A DNA stretch of 64,000 bases from Pseudomonas sputi (GCF_021603585.1 NZ_BQHI01000021.1:1-64000); one strand, 5' to 3'; positions 20,316-30,283 are shown, counted from the first letter of the stretch. Numbers and translations: made by a program. Notes: a model not told the origin generated them from the letters alone.

Positions 20316-22274
20316 ATGCTCCCGGAACATTCCGATTTATCCAGCCCCGTGTTCTTGCCTCTGACGGAAGAAACCTGCACGAACCTTTTGCAGGCGGGGG
20401 GCACCACAGCGCTCGAAACCCTGACCGATCCAGAGTTGGCGGCCGTGCTGGTGATCCAGAACCTGGTGCAAACGAAAGAGCAGGATCTCGGCGCCGTGGC
20501 AGCGGAGAAGATTCTGGCCAGGCTCTTGTCCTGGGCTGCGCAAAACCGTCAGTCAACGACAGCAGGCCTGCTGTCAGAAGCCCAACGTCTGTTCGACCCG
20601 CGCAAACTGTATTTCGGCCTGAAGGTTCTCAAGCCTCTGAACCTGCGTTTTCTGTTGGCCGAAGAAGTATCTGCACGCGACTACTTGTTGCCCGACGGCC
20701 AGTGGGACTTCGAATACAAGGTGCAGCGCCATCGCAGCCATGATCCGTTCAGCCAGCCGATAGTGACGCCCCGACAGCGCGAGCGCTGGTTGAGCCCGGC
20801 ACAGGACAAACTGGTCAGAACCTTTCGCGCCAACCTGGACGAAGACCTGCACGTTCAGGGCTACGCCGGGATCGGCAAAAGCCATCTGCTGGTGGCCTTG
20901 CTGGAACACCTGCGCCCGGAAAAGACCTTACTGTTGGCGCGCACACCGGCCAAGCTGGAGGTCCTTCGTCAGCGGATGGTGGGGCCGAGCGAGAAGAAGG
21001 CCGGCAAGACCTTCCTGGCGTTTGCGCAGTCGCTGATGCTCGGGCGCAGGCCTCAGGCTGAAGGAGCGACTCGGATCCTCAGTCGCCAGGCGCTGGCGCA
21101 GGAACTGAATATCTTCGGTTTCCGCCACCACGACGGGCAGGCGACCCTTGAACTGTGCCTCAAGGTGATCGAGCGCTACTGTCGCTTTCGCGATCACACC
21201 TTTTCAGCGAAGCATCTGCCGCATTTCAATCAGCCGCTCTCCAGCGTGGACGCTCAAGTGCTGCTGGAATATTCGAGCCGGGTGTGGGGCTACCTCGAAC
21301 TCAATCCGGCGTGGGGCGGCCAGACCGGTTTCGAAGCGCTACTGATGATCAAGCGGGCCTGCATTGCCGGTTGCGTGGTGCCCGCGCGCTACACGCACGT
21401 GCTGATCGACGAAAGCCAGGACATTCCCGGCTCGCTGTTGCAGATCATCGAACGCGGCCGGCAGGTGCTGATCACCCTCGGCGACGAGTACCAGCAGGCC
21501 AGCGGCGTTCCGGTCAAACGGCACCGCGAGGTTCGCCAGAGCGATATCAGTTATTCCGTGCGCTCGGGTCGCAATGTCGAGCGGCTGGTCAATCCGCTGA
21601 TCGCCCGGCATTCGCAGAAGGGCAAGATGCCGTTCGAAGGCGCCAGTGATGCTGACGTCATGATTAAGGAATATCCGGAAGGTTTTGTGCCGCCCGAGGG
21701 CTGTGTGGTGCTGACAGCCTCACCGTGGGACACAATGATCTGGGCTATCCACCTGCACGACTCCAATTGCAAGTTCAGATTCCCGGACAAGCCAACCCAG
21801 GATGATCTCAAGCATTTCATGGCCACCGCCATCGAACGGTTCAAGCCTGACTTCTACCGTTCCGAATTCAGTGAAAACGGCGTGCATCCGTACTTCAGCG
21901 ACCTGCCTGACTGGCAGGCCGTTTGTGACGCCAATCAGTTCGACGAATCATTTCTGCGGGTCAAGGCCAAGCTGGAAAACGGTTTCATGATTGCCGACCT
22001 GACGCGCCTGAACCGAATGATCGACAACGCCGGCAACGGCTGCCTGCTGATGCTCGCGGAAGAGGCGGGGGGTATGGAGTTCGACAAGGTGCTACTGACG
22101 CCGGGCCTGCTGACCAACGAGCAATTCAAGGATGCCTACGCGTTCGATCAGCGGATCTGCGCCGTGTACATTGCCATCTCCCGCGCCAGACAGAAGCTTT
22201 ATGTGCCGTACGATGTGGTCGCGTGGGTCGAGTATCACGAATATCAGAAATTTCGCGATACGGCGGGGCATTGA
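20316..22274 (+). CDS. SF1 (UvrD/Rep-like) helicase-type ATPase
   Basis: A 652-aa protein from the ATG at 20316, which has a GAGG site 5-7 nt upstream; an alternative ATG at 20259 adds 19 residues. Helicase motifs are visible: Walker A GYAGIGKS near 182, motif II VLIDESQD near 365 (DESQD in place of DExQD), motif III LGDEYQQ near 390, and motif VI YIAISRARQKLY near 620. The first 180 residues match no domain I know. It resembles compact UvrD-like ATPases rather than full UvrD. The role is unknown; DNA repair or phage defence are both possible. It is a single gene after ffs. Confidence 0.72.
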   Translation: MLPEHSDLSSPVFLPLTEETCTNLLQAGGTTALETLTDPELAAVLVIQNLVQTKEQDLGAVAAEKILARLLSWAAQNRQSTTAGLLSEAQRLFDPRKLYFGLKVLKPLNLRFLLAEEVSARDYLLPDGQWDFEYKVQRHRSHDPFSQPIVTPRQRERWLSPAQDKLVRTFRANLDEDLHVQGYAGIGKSHLLVALLEHLRPEKTLLLARTPAKLEVLRQRMVGPSEKKAGKTFLAFAQSLMLGRRPQAEGATRILSRQALAQELNIFGFRHHDGQATLELCLKVIERYCRFRDHTFSAKHLPHFNQPLSSVDAQVLLEYSSRVWGYLELNPAWGGQTGFEALLMIKRACIAGCVVPARYTHVLIDESQDIPGSLLQIIERGRQVLITLGDEYQQASGVPVKRHREVRQSDISYSVRSGRNVERLVNPLIARHSQKGKMPFEGASDADVMIKEYPEGFVPPEGCVVLTASPWDTMIWAIHLHDSNCKFRFPDKPTQDDLKHFMATAIERFKPDFYRSEFSENGVHPYFSDLPDWQAVCDANQFDESFLRVKAKLENGFMIADLTRLNRMIDNAGNGCLLMLAEEAGGMEFDKVLLTPGLLTNEQFKDAYAFDQRICAVYIAISRARQKLYVPYDVVAWVEYHEYQKFRDTAGH

Positions 22275-22283
22275 GGGGCTGGC

Positions 22284-23033
22284 TCACGGTTCATTACTCG
22301 ACCCCCCGGTATACAACCGAATAATGTCATCAATCTCCCCGGACATTTTCATCCGCAGCAACGTCCTCAATATCCGCTGCACCGGCACATTCGGATCATT
22401 GCGCACATAGCAGCCGATCTTCTGCTCCTGCAGCACTGCCACCGTTTGCAGTTGTTGCGCCGGCTGCAGGCGCTGGTTGAACCAGTCCAGTGTCCATTGA
22501 TTGCTCACCGCATAGCGGTAGCGGCCGGCCAGCAGTTTGTCGAGCACCTGCTCCTGATTGCGCGCGTCTTCGCGCCAGAGCCGATCGGCGTCGAATATCG
22601 GTTGCAGCGTGGGGTAGGTGTAACCGAGCACGGTGCCGATTGACTGGCGGGGCAGGTGGGCCGGGTCGACGCTGGGTGGTGGGTCCCGACGGCTGATCAG
22701 CAGGTCGCGCTGGAAGAACAGCGGGAGGCTCCAGATGTAATCCCCGGACAGGTTCGGCAGCCAGGATTGTGCGGCAAAGCAGCGCACGTCGACTTCACCG
22801 TGTTCCATGGCGTTCTGCACCCGGGCGCGGGGCAGGACGTGAAATTGCGCCGGCACGCCGACCTGGGTCGCCAGGCTGAGCATCATGTCGTAGAGGATGC
22901 CTTGGGTCGGGCGGCCGCGTTCGATCTGCACCATTGGCATCGCCCAGCTGTCGGCAACGACGAAGCGCAGCGGCGGTTGCGACGCCATCGCGCTCAGGCT
23001 CAATCCCAGTAATGCCCCCACGGCCCACCGCAT
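22284..23033 (-). CDS. Periplasmic solute-binding protein, amino-acid type (SBP_bac_3-like)
   Basis: A 249-aa secreted protein with signal peptide MRWAVGALLGLSLSAMA|S. It has the type 3 solute-binding fold (LRFVVADSWAMPM, GILYDMMLSLATQVG and a late VQRILRTLLRMKMSGEID). No permease or ATPase gene is adjacent, so it may be an orphan receptor or have a sensory role. It is convergent with the helicase gene, 9 bp apart, and divergent from dnaX across 145 bp. Confidence 0.8.
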   Translation of the reverse strand: MRWAVGALLGLSLSAMASQPPLRFVVADSWAMPMVQIERGRPTQGILYDMMLSLATQVGVPAQFHVLPRARVQNAMEHGEVDVRCFAAQSWLPNLSGDYIWSLPLFFQRDLLISRRDPPPSVDPAHLPRQSIGTVLGYTYPTLQPIFDADRLWREDARNQEQVLDKLLAGRYRYAVSNQWTLDWFNQRLQPAQQLQTVAVLQEQKIGCYVRNDPNVPVQRILRTLLRMKMSGEIDDIIRLYTGGSSNEP

Positions 23034-23178
23034 AAACGCTCCGGTAATTCCTAATCCTGAGCCGACAAAAGCCCTCGCTCATGCAGCTTAGCCAGAATAG
23101 ACGAGCACACCGGATGCAATTTTGCCCTTGCTCCGCTAGCATTAGCCGCTTCTGCTTCCTTTGCCGCGACGGTTTTCG

Positions 23179-25263
23179 ATGAGTTATCAGGTTCTTGCAC
23201 GTAAATGGCGTCCGCGCTCGTTCCGCGAAATGGTCGGCCAGACCCATGTGCTCAAGGCTCTGATCAATGCCTTGGACAGCCAGCGCCTGCACCACGCCTA
23301 CCTCTTCACCGGTACGCGAGGCGTCGGCAAGACCACGATTGCGCGGATCATCGCCAAATGCCTGAACTGTGAAACAGGTATCACTTCAAGCCCGTGCGGC
23401 GAGTGTTCGGTGTGCCGCGAGATCGATGAGGGCCGTTTCGTCGACCTGATCGAGATCGACGCCGCGAGCCGGACCAAGGTCGAGGACACCCGCGAACTGC
23501 TCGACAACGTGCAGTACGCCCCGAGCCGCGGGCGCTTCAAGGTCTACCTGATCGACGAAGTGCACATGCTCTCCAGCCATTCCTTCAATGCGCTGCTCAA
23601 AACCCTTGAAGAGCCGCCGCCCTACGTCAAGTTCATCCTGGCGACCACCGACCCGCAGAAACTTCCGGCAACGATTTTGTCGCGGTGCCTGCAGTTCTCC
23701 CTGAAGAACATGACGCCGGAGCGGGTGGTCGAGCATCTGACCCACGTTCTGGGCGCCGAAAACGTACCGTTCGAAGACGACGCCCTGTGGCTGCTCGGTC
23801 GCGCGGCGGACGGTTCGATGCGTGACGCCATGAGCCTGACCGACCAGGCCATCGCCTTCGGTGAAGGCAAAGTGTTGGCCGCCGACGTGCGGGCGATGCT
23901 TGGTACGCTGGATCACGGTCAGGTCTACGACGTGCTGCACGCGCTGATCGAAGGTGACGCCAAGGCGTTGCTCGAGGCCGTGCGTCACCTGGCCGAACAG
24001 GGCCCGGACTGGAACGGCGTGCTCTCGGAAATTCTCAATGTGCTGCACCGCGTCGCCATCGCCCAGGCCTTGCCGGAAGGTGTCGACAACGGCCACGGCG
24101 ACCGTGACCGGGTGCTGGCACTGGCCCAGGCGTTGCCGGCCGAAGACGTGCAGTTCTATTACCAGATGGGCCTGATCGGCCGCCGCGACTTGCCGCTGGC
24201 GCCCGATCCGCGAGGTGGTTTCGAAATGGTCCTGCTGCGGATGCTGGCCTTCCGGCCGGCAGACACGGCGGACGCTCCGAGGCAACCGCTAAAGCCAGTG
24301 GGGATCAGCCAGGCCACAGTTGATTCCGCAAATTCAGTGGCTGCCGCGCCGAAGCCTGCGCCGGTAGTTGCTGCGGCTGTTGCACCCACGCCAGCGCCGG
24401 TGGTTGCGCCTGCACCTGCTCCCGAACCTGCACCGGTTGCCCAGGTGATTGCGCCTGAACCCGTTCCTGAGCCAGAGCCAGAGCCGGTTGCCGTCGAGGA
24501 CGTCGTCGATCTGCCGTGGAATGACCCGGTAGAACCGGCGCCTGTGCAGCAGCCAGTGGTCGAGCCTGTACTGGAAACCGCCGCCGAACAACCGGAGCTG
24601 CCGCCAATGCCGCTGCCGACCCCGGACAGCGTCGTGCCGGACGCCCCGGAGTGGGCCGCTGCGCCGATCCCCGAACCGTCAGTGGCCGAAGTCGATGCCG
24701 CCACGCCGGGCGTGGACATGGACGACGAGCCGCCGCTTGACGAGGACTACATCGAGCCGGACATGGATTCGGCCTACAGTTACCTCGACGATCTGGCCAG
24801 CGAACATGCTGCAGAACCGGCCCCGGAGCCCGAGCCGGAACCTGCCGCCGCGCCGGCCACCGGTCTGGCCCTGCAATGGCTGGAGCTGTTCCCGCAACTG
24901 CCGATTTCCGGCATGACCGGCAGCATCGCCGCCAACTGCACGCTGATCGCGGTCGATGGCGATCACTGGCTGATGCACCTGGACCCGGCCCACAGCGCCT
25001 TGTTCAACGCCACCCAGCAGCGTCGCCTGAACGATGCGCTGAACCAGTTCCACGGGCGCACGCTGACCCTGACCATCGAGCTGATCAAGCCCGAGCAGGA
25101 AACCCCGGCCCAGGCCGCGTCCCGGCGCCGTGCCAACCGTCAGCGCGAGGCGGAGGAATCGATCCACGGCGATCCGTTCATCCAGCAGATGGTGCAGCAG
25201 TTCGGCGCGGTCGTGCGACACGATACTATTGAACCTGTCGACGCCCTGGTCAGTCAGGGCTAA
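23179..25263 (+). CDS. dnaX: DNA polymerase III subunit gamma/tau
   Basis: A 694-aa clamp-loader ATPase. The start at 23179 gives the invariant MSYQVLARKWRPRSF; the frame to 23161 is a TTG extension. Walker A is GTRGVGKT (45-52), the zinc module is CETGITSSPCGECSVC, the DEAD-like box is LIDEVHML and the sensor region is LATTDPQKLP. A long Pro/Ala/Glu-rich linker runs from about 365 to 565. The C-terminal tau domain (LQWLELFPQLPISGMTGSIA) is intact. I see no A AAA AAG slippery heptamer of the E. coli kind, so a separate gamma product is not evident. ybaB follows at 67 bp. Confidence 0.95.
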   Translation: MSYQVLARKWRPRSFREMVGQTHVLKALINALDSQRLHHAYLFTGTRGVGKTTIARIIAKCLNCETGITSSPCGECSVCREIDEGRFVDLIEIDAASRTKVEDTRELLDNVQYAPSRGRFKVYLIDEVHMLSSHSFNALLKTLEEPPPYVKFILATTDPQKLPATILSRCLQFSLKNMTPERVVEHLTHVLGAENVPFEDDALWLLGRAADGSMRDAMSLTDQAIAFGEGKVLAADVRAMLGTLDHGQVYDVLHALIEGDAKALLEAVRHLAEQGPDWNGVLSEILNVLHRVAIAQALPEGVDNGHGDRDRVLALAQALPAEDVQFYYQMGLIGRRDLPLAPDPRGGFEMVLLRMLAFRPADTADAPRQPLKPVGISQATVDSANSVAAAPKPAPVVAAAVAPTPAPVVAPAPAPEPAPVAQVIAPEPVPEPEPEPVAVEDVVDLPWNDPVEPAPVQQPVVEPVLETAAEQPELPPMPLPTPDSVVPDAPEWAAAPIPEPSVAEVDAATPGVDMDDEPPLDEDYIEPDMDSAYSYLDDLASEHAAEPAPEPEPEPAAAPATGLALQWLELFPQLPISGMTGSIAANCTLIAVDGDHWLMHLDPAHSALFNATQQRRLNDALNQFHGRTLTLTIELIKPEQETPAQAASRRRANRQREAEESIHGDPFIQQMVQQFGAVVRHDTIEPVDALVSQG

Positions 25264-25330
25264 TAACTGAGGGCGTCCGGCCTGTAGGGGCGGGCGCTGT
25301 TTTGATCCAAGTACGTTTGAGGTGATTCCC

Positions 25331-25669
25331 ATGATGAAAGGTGGCATGGCCGGCCTGATGAAGCAGGCGCAGCAGATGCAGGAAAAAATGGCCAAGATGC
25401 AGGAAGAACTGGCCAACGCCGAAGTCACCGGCAAGGCCGGTGGCGATCTGGTCACCGTGGTGATGACCGGTCGTCATGACGTGAAAAAAGTCAGCATCGA
25501 CCCGAGCGTACTGCCGGGCCTGGACAAAGACGACCGTGAAGTGCTCGAGGATCTGGTGGCTGCTGCCGTCAACGCCGCCGTGCGTCAGGTCGAAGCCAAC
25601 AGCCAGGCGAAAATGGGCAGCATGACCGCTGGCATGAACCTGCCGGCCGGTATGAAACTGCCGTTCTGA
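25331..25669 (+). CDS. YbaB/EbfC family nucleoid-associated protein
   Basis: A 112-aa DNA-binding protein that forms a dimer. Its N-terminal helix is [20 protein letters not shown], followed by the family core [20 protein letters not shown] and a Met/Gly tail. The ATG at 25331 follows a GAGGTG site by 7 nt; the GTG at 25322 lies inside that site. It belongs to the conserved dnaX-ybaB-recR group, though here an oxidoreductase gene separates it from recR. Confidence 0.93.
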   Translation: MMKGGMAGLMKQAQQMQEKMAKMQEELANAEVTGKAGGDLVTVVMTGRHDVKKVSIDPSVLPGLDKDDREVLEDLVAAAVNAAVRQVEANSQAKMGSMTAGMNLPAGMKLPF

Positions 25670-25696
25670 TTCGCCTTTGCGGGTTGGATGAGCTAC

Positions 25697-25729
25697 AAAA
25701 AATGCCAGGCATCGCGCCTGGCATTTTTT
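25697..25729 (+). terminator. Bidirectional-looking terminator after ybaB
   Basis: AAAAAATGCCAGGC (25697-25710) pairs with GCCTGGCATTTTTT (25716-25729) around ATCGC: a perfect 14-bp stem with A and T runs. It ends the dnaX-ybaB transcript. Confidence 0.93.
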
Positions 25730-25739
25730 GTTTCCGCCC

Positions 25740-25850
25740 GATCGTTCCCACGTTCCGCGTGGGAATGCAGCCCGGGACGCTTCGCGTCCCCAATCCGAAG
25801 GCAAACACGGAGCGTCCGATAGGGCATTCCCAAGTGGACGATTCGACGCC
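25740..25850. repeat. REP-type repeat cluster
   Basis: GATCGTTCCCACG/CGTGGGAATG and GGGACGC/GCGTCCC hairpins are followed by the degenerate copy AGCGTCCGATAGGGCATTCCC and a GGACGATTCGACGCCTCGAC segment that also occurs in the repeat at 98-120. They lie between ybaB and the oxidoreductase gene. No gene is seen in 25670-25939. Confidence 0.8.
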
Positions 25851-25939
25851 TCGACCAACGCTTATCAATCGGAAGGCACCATGCCCACCAAGGTCTGCTC
25901 CCTATACCACCGAATTCATCATTCACAGGAGATGCTGAC

Positions 25940-26974
25940 ATGTCCGACCCTCTGACTCTCAATCAACGCTTCGTGCTGGCCTCGCGGCCGGTGGGCGCGC
26001 CGACCCCCGAGAACTTCCGTCTGGAGCGCGAGGCGCTGCCAGACCTGGAAGAAGGCCAGGTGTTGCTCAAGACCCTGTACCTGTCGCTTGATCCCTATAT
26101 GCGCGGTCGTATGAGTGACGCGCCGTCCTACGCGGCGCCGGTACAAATCGGCGAAGTGATGACCGGCGGCGCTGTCAGCCGGGTCGAACAGTCGCGTCAT
26201 CCGAAATTTCATCCGGGCGATCTGGTCGTCGGTGCGACCGGTTGGCAAAGCCACAGCATCAGCGATGGCCGCAACATCATCCCGATCCCGTCCGGGCTGC
26301 CGAGCCCGTCGATGGCCCTCGGCGTGCTGGGCATGCCGGGCATGACCGCGTACATGGGCCTGATGGACATCGGCCAGCCGAAAGAGGGCGAAACCCTGGT
26401 GGTCGCCGCCGCGTCCGGCGCAGTGGGCTCGGTGGTCGGTCAGGTCGCCAAGATCAAGGGCCTGCGTGCCGTCGGCGTGGCCGGTGGAGCCGAGAAGTGC
26501 AAATACGTGGTCGAGGAACTGGGCTTCGACGCCTGTATCGATCACAAGGCGCCGGACTTCGCCGAGCAACTGGCCAAGGCCTGTCCCAATGGCATCGACA
26601 TCTATTACGAAAACGTCGGTGGACATGTCTTCGATGCGGTCGTGCCGCTGCTCAATCCCAAGGCGCGGATCCCGCTGTGCGGCCTGATTGCTGGCTACAA
26701 CGCCTCGCAAGCGCCGAAAGGCCCGGATCGTTTGCCCGCCTTGCAACGCACGTTGCTGACCAGGCGCGTACGGATTCAGGGCTTCATCGTGTTCGACGAC
26801 TACGGTGATCGTCAGCCGGAATTCATCAGCGCGATGGTGCCGTGGGTGCGCGATGGCAAGGTGAAATTCCGCGAGGACGTGGTCGAGGGCCTGGAGCAGG
26901 CGCCTGAGGCGTTTATCGGGCTGCTGGAGGGGCGCAACTTCGGCAAACTGGTGGTGAAGGTCGCCCAGGACTGA
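25940..26974 (+). CDS. NADP-dependent oxidoreductase, MDR family (CurA/prostaglandin reductase-like)
   Basis: A 344-aa zinc-free medium-chain reductase of the type that reduces the double bond of alpha,beta-unsaturated ketones or aldehydes with NADPH. Family segments are LYLSLDPYMRGRM, the Rossmann motif VVAAASGAVGSVVGQ (about residues 155-169), VAGGAEKCKY for the NADP phosphate and DIYYENVGG. A CAGGAGA ribosome site precedes the ATG. It sits between ybaB and recR, an insertion relative to the usual order. The substrate is not known. Confidence 0.9.
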   Translation: MSDPLTLNQRFVLASRPVGAPTPENFRLEREALPDLEEGQVLLKTLYLSLDPYMRGRMSDAPSYAAPVQIGEVMTGGAVSRVEQSRHPKFHPGDLVVGATGWQSHSISDGRNIIPIPSGLPSPSMALGVLGMPGMTAYMGLMDIGQPKEGETLVVAAASGAVGSVVGQVAKIKGLRAVGVAGGAEKCKYVVEELGFDACIDHKAPDFAEQLAKACPNGIDIYYENVGGHVFDAVVPLLNPKARIPLCGLIAGYNASQAPKGPDRLPALQRTLLTRRVRIQGFIVFDDYGDRQPEFISAMVPWVRDGKVKFREDVVEGLEQAPEAFIGLLEGRNFGKLVVKVAQD

Positions 26975-27040
26975 GGATTTGACGCTGGCCGGAGGCGCGG
27001 GTATAAACCGCGTCTCGTTGTTTTGTCGGACTTTTTCCCC

Positions 27041-27643
27041 ATGAGCTTCAGCCCTTTGATTCGCCAACTGATCGACGCCCTGCGAACCTTGCCGGGCGTG
27101 GGTCAGAAAACTGCCCAGCGCATGGCGTTGCAGTTGCTCGAACGTGACCGCAGCGGCGGTACGCGCCTGGCCCAGGCCTTGAGCCAGGCCATGGAAGGGG
27201 TCGGACACTGCCGTCAGTGCCGCACGCTGACCGAAGACGACCTGTGCCCGCAATGCGCCGACACCCGCCGCGATGACACGCTGCTGTGCGTAGTAGAGGG
27301 GCCGATGGATGTTTACGCGGTCGAGCAGACCGGCTTCCGTGGGCGTTACTTCGTGCTCAAGGGGCACCTGTCGCCGCTGGACGGCCTGGGCCCGGAAGCC
27401 ATCGGCATTCCGCAATTGATGGCACGGATCGAAGAGGCGGGCACCTTCACCGAAGTCATCCTCGCTACCAACCCGACCGTGGAAGGCGAAGCGACGGCCC
27501 ACTACATCGCCCAGTTGCTGCAGAACAAAGGCCTGATCGCCTCGCGCATCGCTCACGGCGTACCGCTGGGCGGCGAACTGGAGCTGGTGGACGGTGGCAC
27601 GCTGGCTCACTCGTTTGCCGGGCGTAAACCGATTTCTCTCTGA
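27041..27643 (+). CDS. recR: Recombination protein RecR
   Basis: A 200-aa protein that acts with RecF and RecO to load RecA at gaps. The HhH region is [20 protein letters not shown]. The Cys4 zinc finger follows ([18 protein letters not shown], about 56-73). The Toprim domain ([18 protein letters not shown], later [14 protein letters not shown]) comes next. The ATG at 27041 matches the family start ([14 protein letters not shown]). Confidence 0.95.
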   Translation: MSFSPLIRQLIDALRTLPGVGQKTAQRMALQLLERDRSGGTRLAQALSQAMEGVGHCRQCRTLTEDDLCPQCADTRRDDTLLCVVEGPMDVYAVEQTGFRGRYFVLKGHLSPLDGLGPEAIGIPQLMARIEEAGTFTEVILATNPTVEGEATAHYIAQLLQNKGLIASRIAHGVPLGGELELVDGGTLAHSFAGRKPISL

Positions 27644-27714
27644 GTCACACAATCCGGTTGAAAACCAAGCAAGCGCTCGGTTAAGTTCGGCGAACCCTTC
27701 CATGGAGTTCGCCG

Positions 27715-28863
27715 ATGCCCGCCTTCCAGGAATACTTCGACCCCAGCCACCAAATGGTCCGCGACAGCGTCAGACGTTTCGTCGAGCGCGAGATCCTGCC
27801 GGACATCAATGCGTGGGAAGAAGCCGAAAGCTTTCCCCGTGAGCTTTATCTCAAGGCCGGTGCGGCCGGTATCCTCGGCATTGGTTACCCCGAAGCGCTG
27901 GGCGGCAGTCACGAAGGTGACCTGTTCGCCAAAATCGCCGCCAGCGAAGAACTGATGCGCTGCGGCTCCGGCGGGCTGGTGGCCGGGCTTGGTTCGCTCG
28001 ATATCGGTCTGCCGCCAGTCGTCAAATGGGCCCGCCCTGAAGTGCGGGACCGCGTCGTACCTCAAGTGCTAAGGGGCGAAAAAATCAGCGCCTTGGCCGT
28101 CACCGAGCCGGGCGGCGGTTCCGACGTCGCCAACCTGCAGACCCGCGCCGTACGCGATGGCGATCATTACCGGGTCAGCGGCAGCAAAACCTTTATCACC
28201 AGTGGCGTGCGCGCCGACTACTACACCGTCGCGGTGCGCACCGGCGCGCCCGGTTTTGGCGGCATCAGCCTGTTGCTGATCGAGAAGGGCACGCCAGGTT
28301 TCACTGTCGGCCGGCAGCTGAAGAAAATGGGCTGGTTGGCGTCGGACACCGCTGAATTGTTCTTCGACGATTGCCGGGTGCCTGTAGGAAATCTGATTGG
28401 CGCGCAGAACATGGGTTTTGCCTGCATCATGGGCAACTTCCAGAGCGAACGTCTGGCATTGGCGCTGATGGCCAACATGACCGCGCAACTGGCACTGGAA
28501 GAAAGCCTGAAGTGGGCGAAGGAGCGGCAAGCGTTCGGTAAACCCATCGGCAAGTTCCAGGTGATCAAGCATCGCCTCGCGGAAATGGCCACGGCGCTGG
28601 AAGTCTCGCGGGAGTTCACCTACCGGCAGGCGGCGAAAATGGCGGCGGGGCAGAGCGTGATCAAGGAGATTTCCATGGCCAAGAACTTCGCCACGGACAC
28701 TTCGGACCGCATCACCAACGAGGCGGTGCAGATTCTTGGCGGGTTGGGTTATATGCGCGAAAGCCTGGTGGAGCGGCTGTATCGGGATAACCGCATCTTG
28801 TCGATTGGCGGCGGGACGCGGGAAGTGATGAACGAGATCATCAGCAAACAGATGGGACTGTAA
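27715..28863 (+). CDS. Acyl-CoA dehydrogenase
   Basis: A 382-aa flavoprotein of the acyl-CoA dehydrogenase family. The three-domain fold is clear: an N-terminal helical part, the FAD-contact segment ALAVTEPGGGSDVANLQTRA (about 122-141) followed by GSKTFITSGVRAD, and a C-terminal QILGGLGYMRESLVERLYRD with IGGGTREVMNEI. GGAG lies ahead of the ATG. A chain-specific role, such as citronellyl, isovaleryl or long-chain, cannot be assigned from the sequence alone. It is a single gene after recR. Confidence 0.9.
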   Translation: MPAFQEYFDPSHQMVRDSVRRFVEREILPDINAWEEAESFPRELYLKAGAAGILGIGYPEALGGSHEGDLFAKIAASEELMRCGSGGLVAGLGSLDIGLPPVVKWARPEVRDRVVPQVLRGEKISALAVTEPGGGSDVANLQTRAVRDGDHYRVSGSKTFITSGVRADYYTVAVRTGAPGFGGISLLLIEKGTPGFTVGRQLKKMGWLASDTAELFFDDCRVPVGNLIGAQNMGFACIMGNFQSERLALALMANMTAQLALEESLKWAKERQAFGKPIGKFQVIKHRLAEMATALEVSREFTYRQAAKMAAGQSVIKEISMAKNFATDTSDRITNEAVQILGGLGYMRESLVERLYRDNRILSIGGGTREVMNEIISKQMGL

Positions 28864-28875
28864 TCTTCGGTGTTT

Positions 28876-28906
28876 GATCGTTCCCACGCGGAGCGTGAGA
28901 ACGATC
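28876..28906. repeat. REP-type hairpin
   Basis: GATCGTTCCCACGC-GGA-GCGTGAGAACGATC, one mismatch in 14 bp, between the convergent acyl-CoA dehydrogenase and apt genes. It may act as a terminator for either, though it has no T-run. Confidence 0.8.
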
Positions 28907-28921
28907 GCGGCGCGGGGCTGA

Positions 28922-29470
28922 TTACTTGTCAGTCAACGCAAACTGCGTCAGGCAGAACGTCGGAATCCCCATGTCCTCAAGACGCTGCGAGCCACCCAGT
29001 TCCGGCAGATCAATGATCGCCGCCGCTTCGTGAACGCGGGCGCCCATGCGGCGGATCAGGTTGGCCGCTGCGATCAGCGTGCCGCCGGTGGCGATCAGGT
29101 CATCGAACATCACCACCGAGTCGCCTTCGCACAGGCTGTCGGCGTGCACTTCGAGGAACGCTTCGCCGTACTCGGTCGCGTAACCTTCAGCCAGCACGTC
29201 TGCCGGCAACTTGCCCTGCTTGCGGAACAGCACCAGCGGCTTGTTCAGCTGATAGGCCAGTACCGAACCGATCAGGAAACCACGCGCATCCATCGCGCCG
29301 ATGTGAGTGAAGTCGGCTTCGACGTAACGGTGGGCGAAGCTGTCCATCACCAGGCGCAGGGCCTTGGGCGACTGGAACAGCGGGGTGATGTCGCGAAAGA
29401 TCACGCCCGTTTTCGGGAAGTCGATCACGGGGCGGATCAGGGATTTGATGTCGAAGGAGTCGAAGACCAT
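28922..29470 (-). CDS. apt: Adenine phosphoribosyltransferase
   Basis: A 182-aa purine salvage enzyme making AMP from adenine and PRPP. It has the family start [19 protein letters not shown], the segment [11 protein letters not shown] and the PRPP loop [14 protein letters not shown]. The ATG at 29470 is chosen over the upstream codon at 29497 because it gives the conserved N-terminus. It follows anr in the same direction, 78 bp apart. Confidence 0.95.
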   Translation of the reverse strand: MVFDSFDIKSLIRPVIDFPKTGVIFRDITPLFQSPKALRLVMDSFAHRYVEADFTHIGAMDARGFLIGSVLAYQLNKPLVLFRKQGKLPADVLAEGYATEYGEAFLEVHADSLCEGDSVVMFDDLIATGGTLIAAANLIRRMGARVHEAAAIIDLPELGGSQRLEDMGIPTFCLTQFALTDK

Positions 29471-29548
29471 CGTCGAGGTGTCCTGGCAGGGCTGCAAACG
29501 GCGCAGTATACCCGCGGCTGAAACGATACGCTCGGCCGCGGGTCGAGA

Positions 29549-30283
29549 TCAGACCTCGAGCGAGCCGCCGGCCAGGGCGCAGAGCTGGATCGGGTCGAGG
29601 ATATGGATTTCCTTGCCCTCGGCGGCGATCAGTTCGTTCTGCTGGAAGCGGGTGAAGACCCGGGACACGGTTTCTACCGCCAGCCCCAGGTAGTTGCCGA
29701 TTTCATTGCGCGACATGCTCAGGCGGAACTGGTTGGCCGAGAAGCCGCGAGCGCGGAAACGCGCCGACAGGTTGACCAGGAAGGTGGCGATGCGCTCGTC
29801 GGCGGTCTTCTTCGACAGCAGCAGCATCATTTGCTGGTCGTCACGGATTTCGCGGCTCATCACGCGCATCAACTGACGGCGCAACTGCGGCAGTTGCAGG
29901 GCCAGTTCGTCGAGGCGTTCGAACGGAATCTCGCAGACCGAAGTGGTTTCCAGGGCCTGGGCGGAAACCGGGTGTTTCTCGGTGTCCATGCCGGACAGCC
30001 CGACCAGCTCGCTCGGCAGGTGGAAGCCGGTCAGTTGTTCTTCGCCGGTGTCGCTCAGGCTGAAAGTCTTGAGGGCGCCGGAGCGTACTGCATAAACGGA
30101 ATCGAAGGTGTCGCCCTGGCGGAACAGGAACTCACCCTTTTTCAACGGGCGGCCACGTTTAACGATTTCGTCCAGCGCATCCATGTCTTCCAGATTCAGT
30201 GAAAGTGGCAGGCAGAGAGGGGCCAGGCTGCAATCCTTGCAATTAGCCTGGTTATGAGCGCGCAGTTTAACTGGCTCGGACAT
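29549..30283 (-). CDS. anr: Oxygen-sensing FNR-type regulator ANR
   Basis: A 244-aa CRP/FNR-family activator with an oxygen-labile [4Fe-4S] cluster. The cluster cysteines C15, C18 and C24 are in [11 protein letters not shown], with a fourth at TSVCEIPF (about residue 112). The cNMP-like beta roll spans about 30-145. The C-terminal HTH contains [20 protein letters not shown], whose E/S/R pattern recognises TTGAT-N4-ATCAA. The ATG at 30283 matches known ANR N-termini. It is the last gene before apt in the cco-hemN-anr block and its likely targets lie just upstream. Confidence 0.95.
   Translation of the reverse strand: MSEPVKLRAHNQANCKDCSLAPLCLPLSLNLEDMDALDEIVKRGRPLKKGEFLFRQGDTFDSVYAVRSGALKTFSLSDTGEEQLTGFHLPSELVGLSGMDTEKHPVSAQALETTSVCEIPFERLDELALQLPQLRRQLMRVMSREIRDDQQMMLLLSKKTADERIATFLVNLSARFRARGFSANQFRLSMSRNEIGNYLGLAVETVSRVFTRFQQNELIAAEGKEIHILDPIQLCALAGGSLEV

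Noticed and set aside
23179-25263. Programmed frameshift in dnaX
   Set aside because: No A AAA AAG heptamer with a following hairpin could be found in the expected region of the frame.
25919-27703. 594-codon minus-strand open frame over the oxidoreductase and recR
   Set aside because: Both plus-strand genes have firm motifs and ribosome sites; the antisense product has none.
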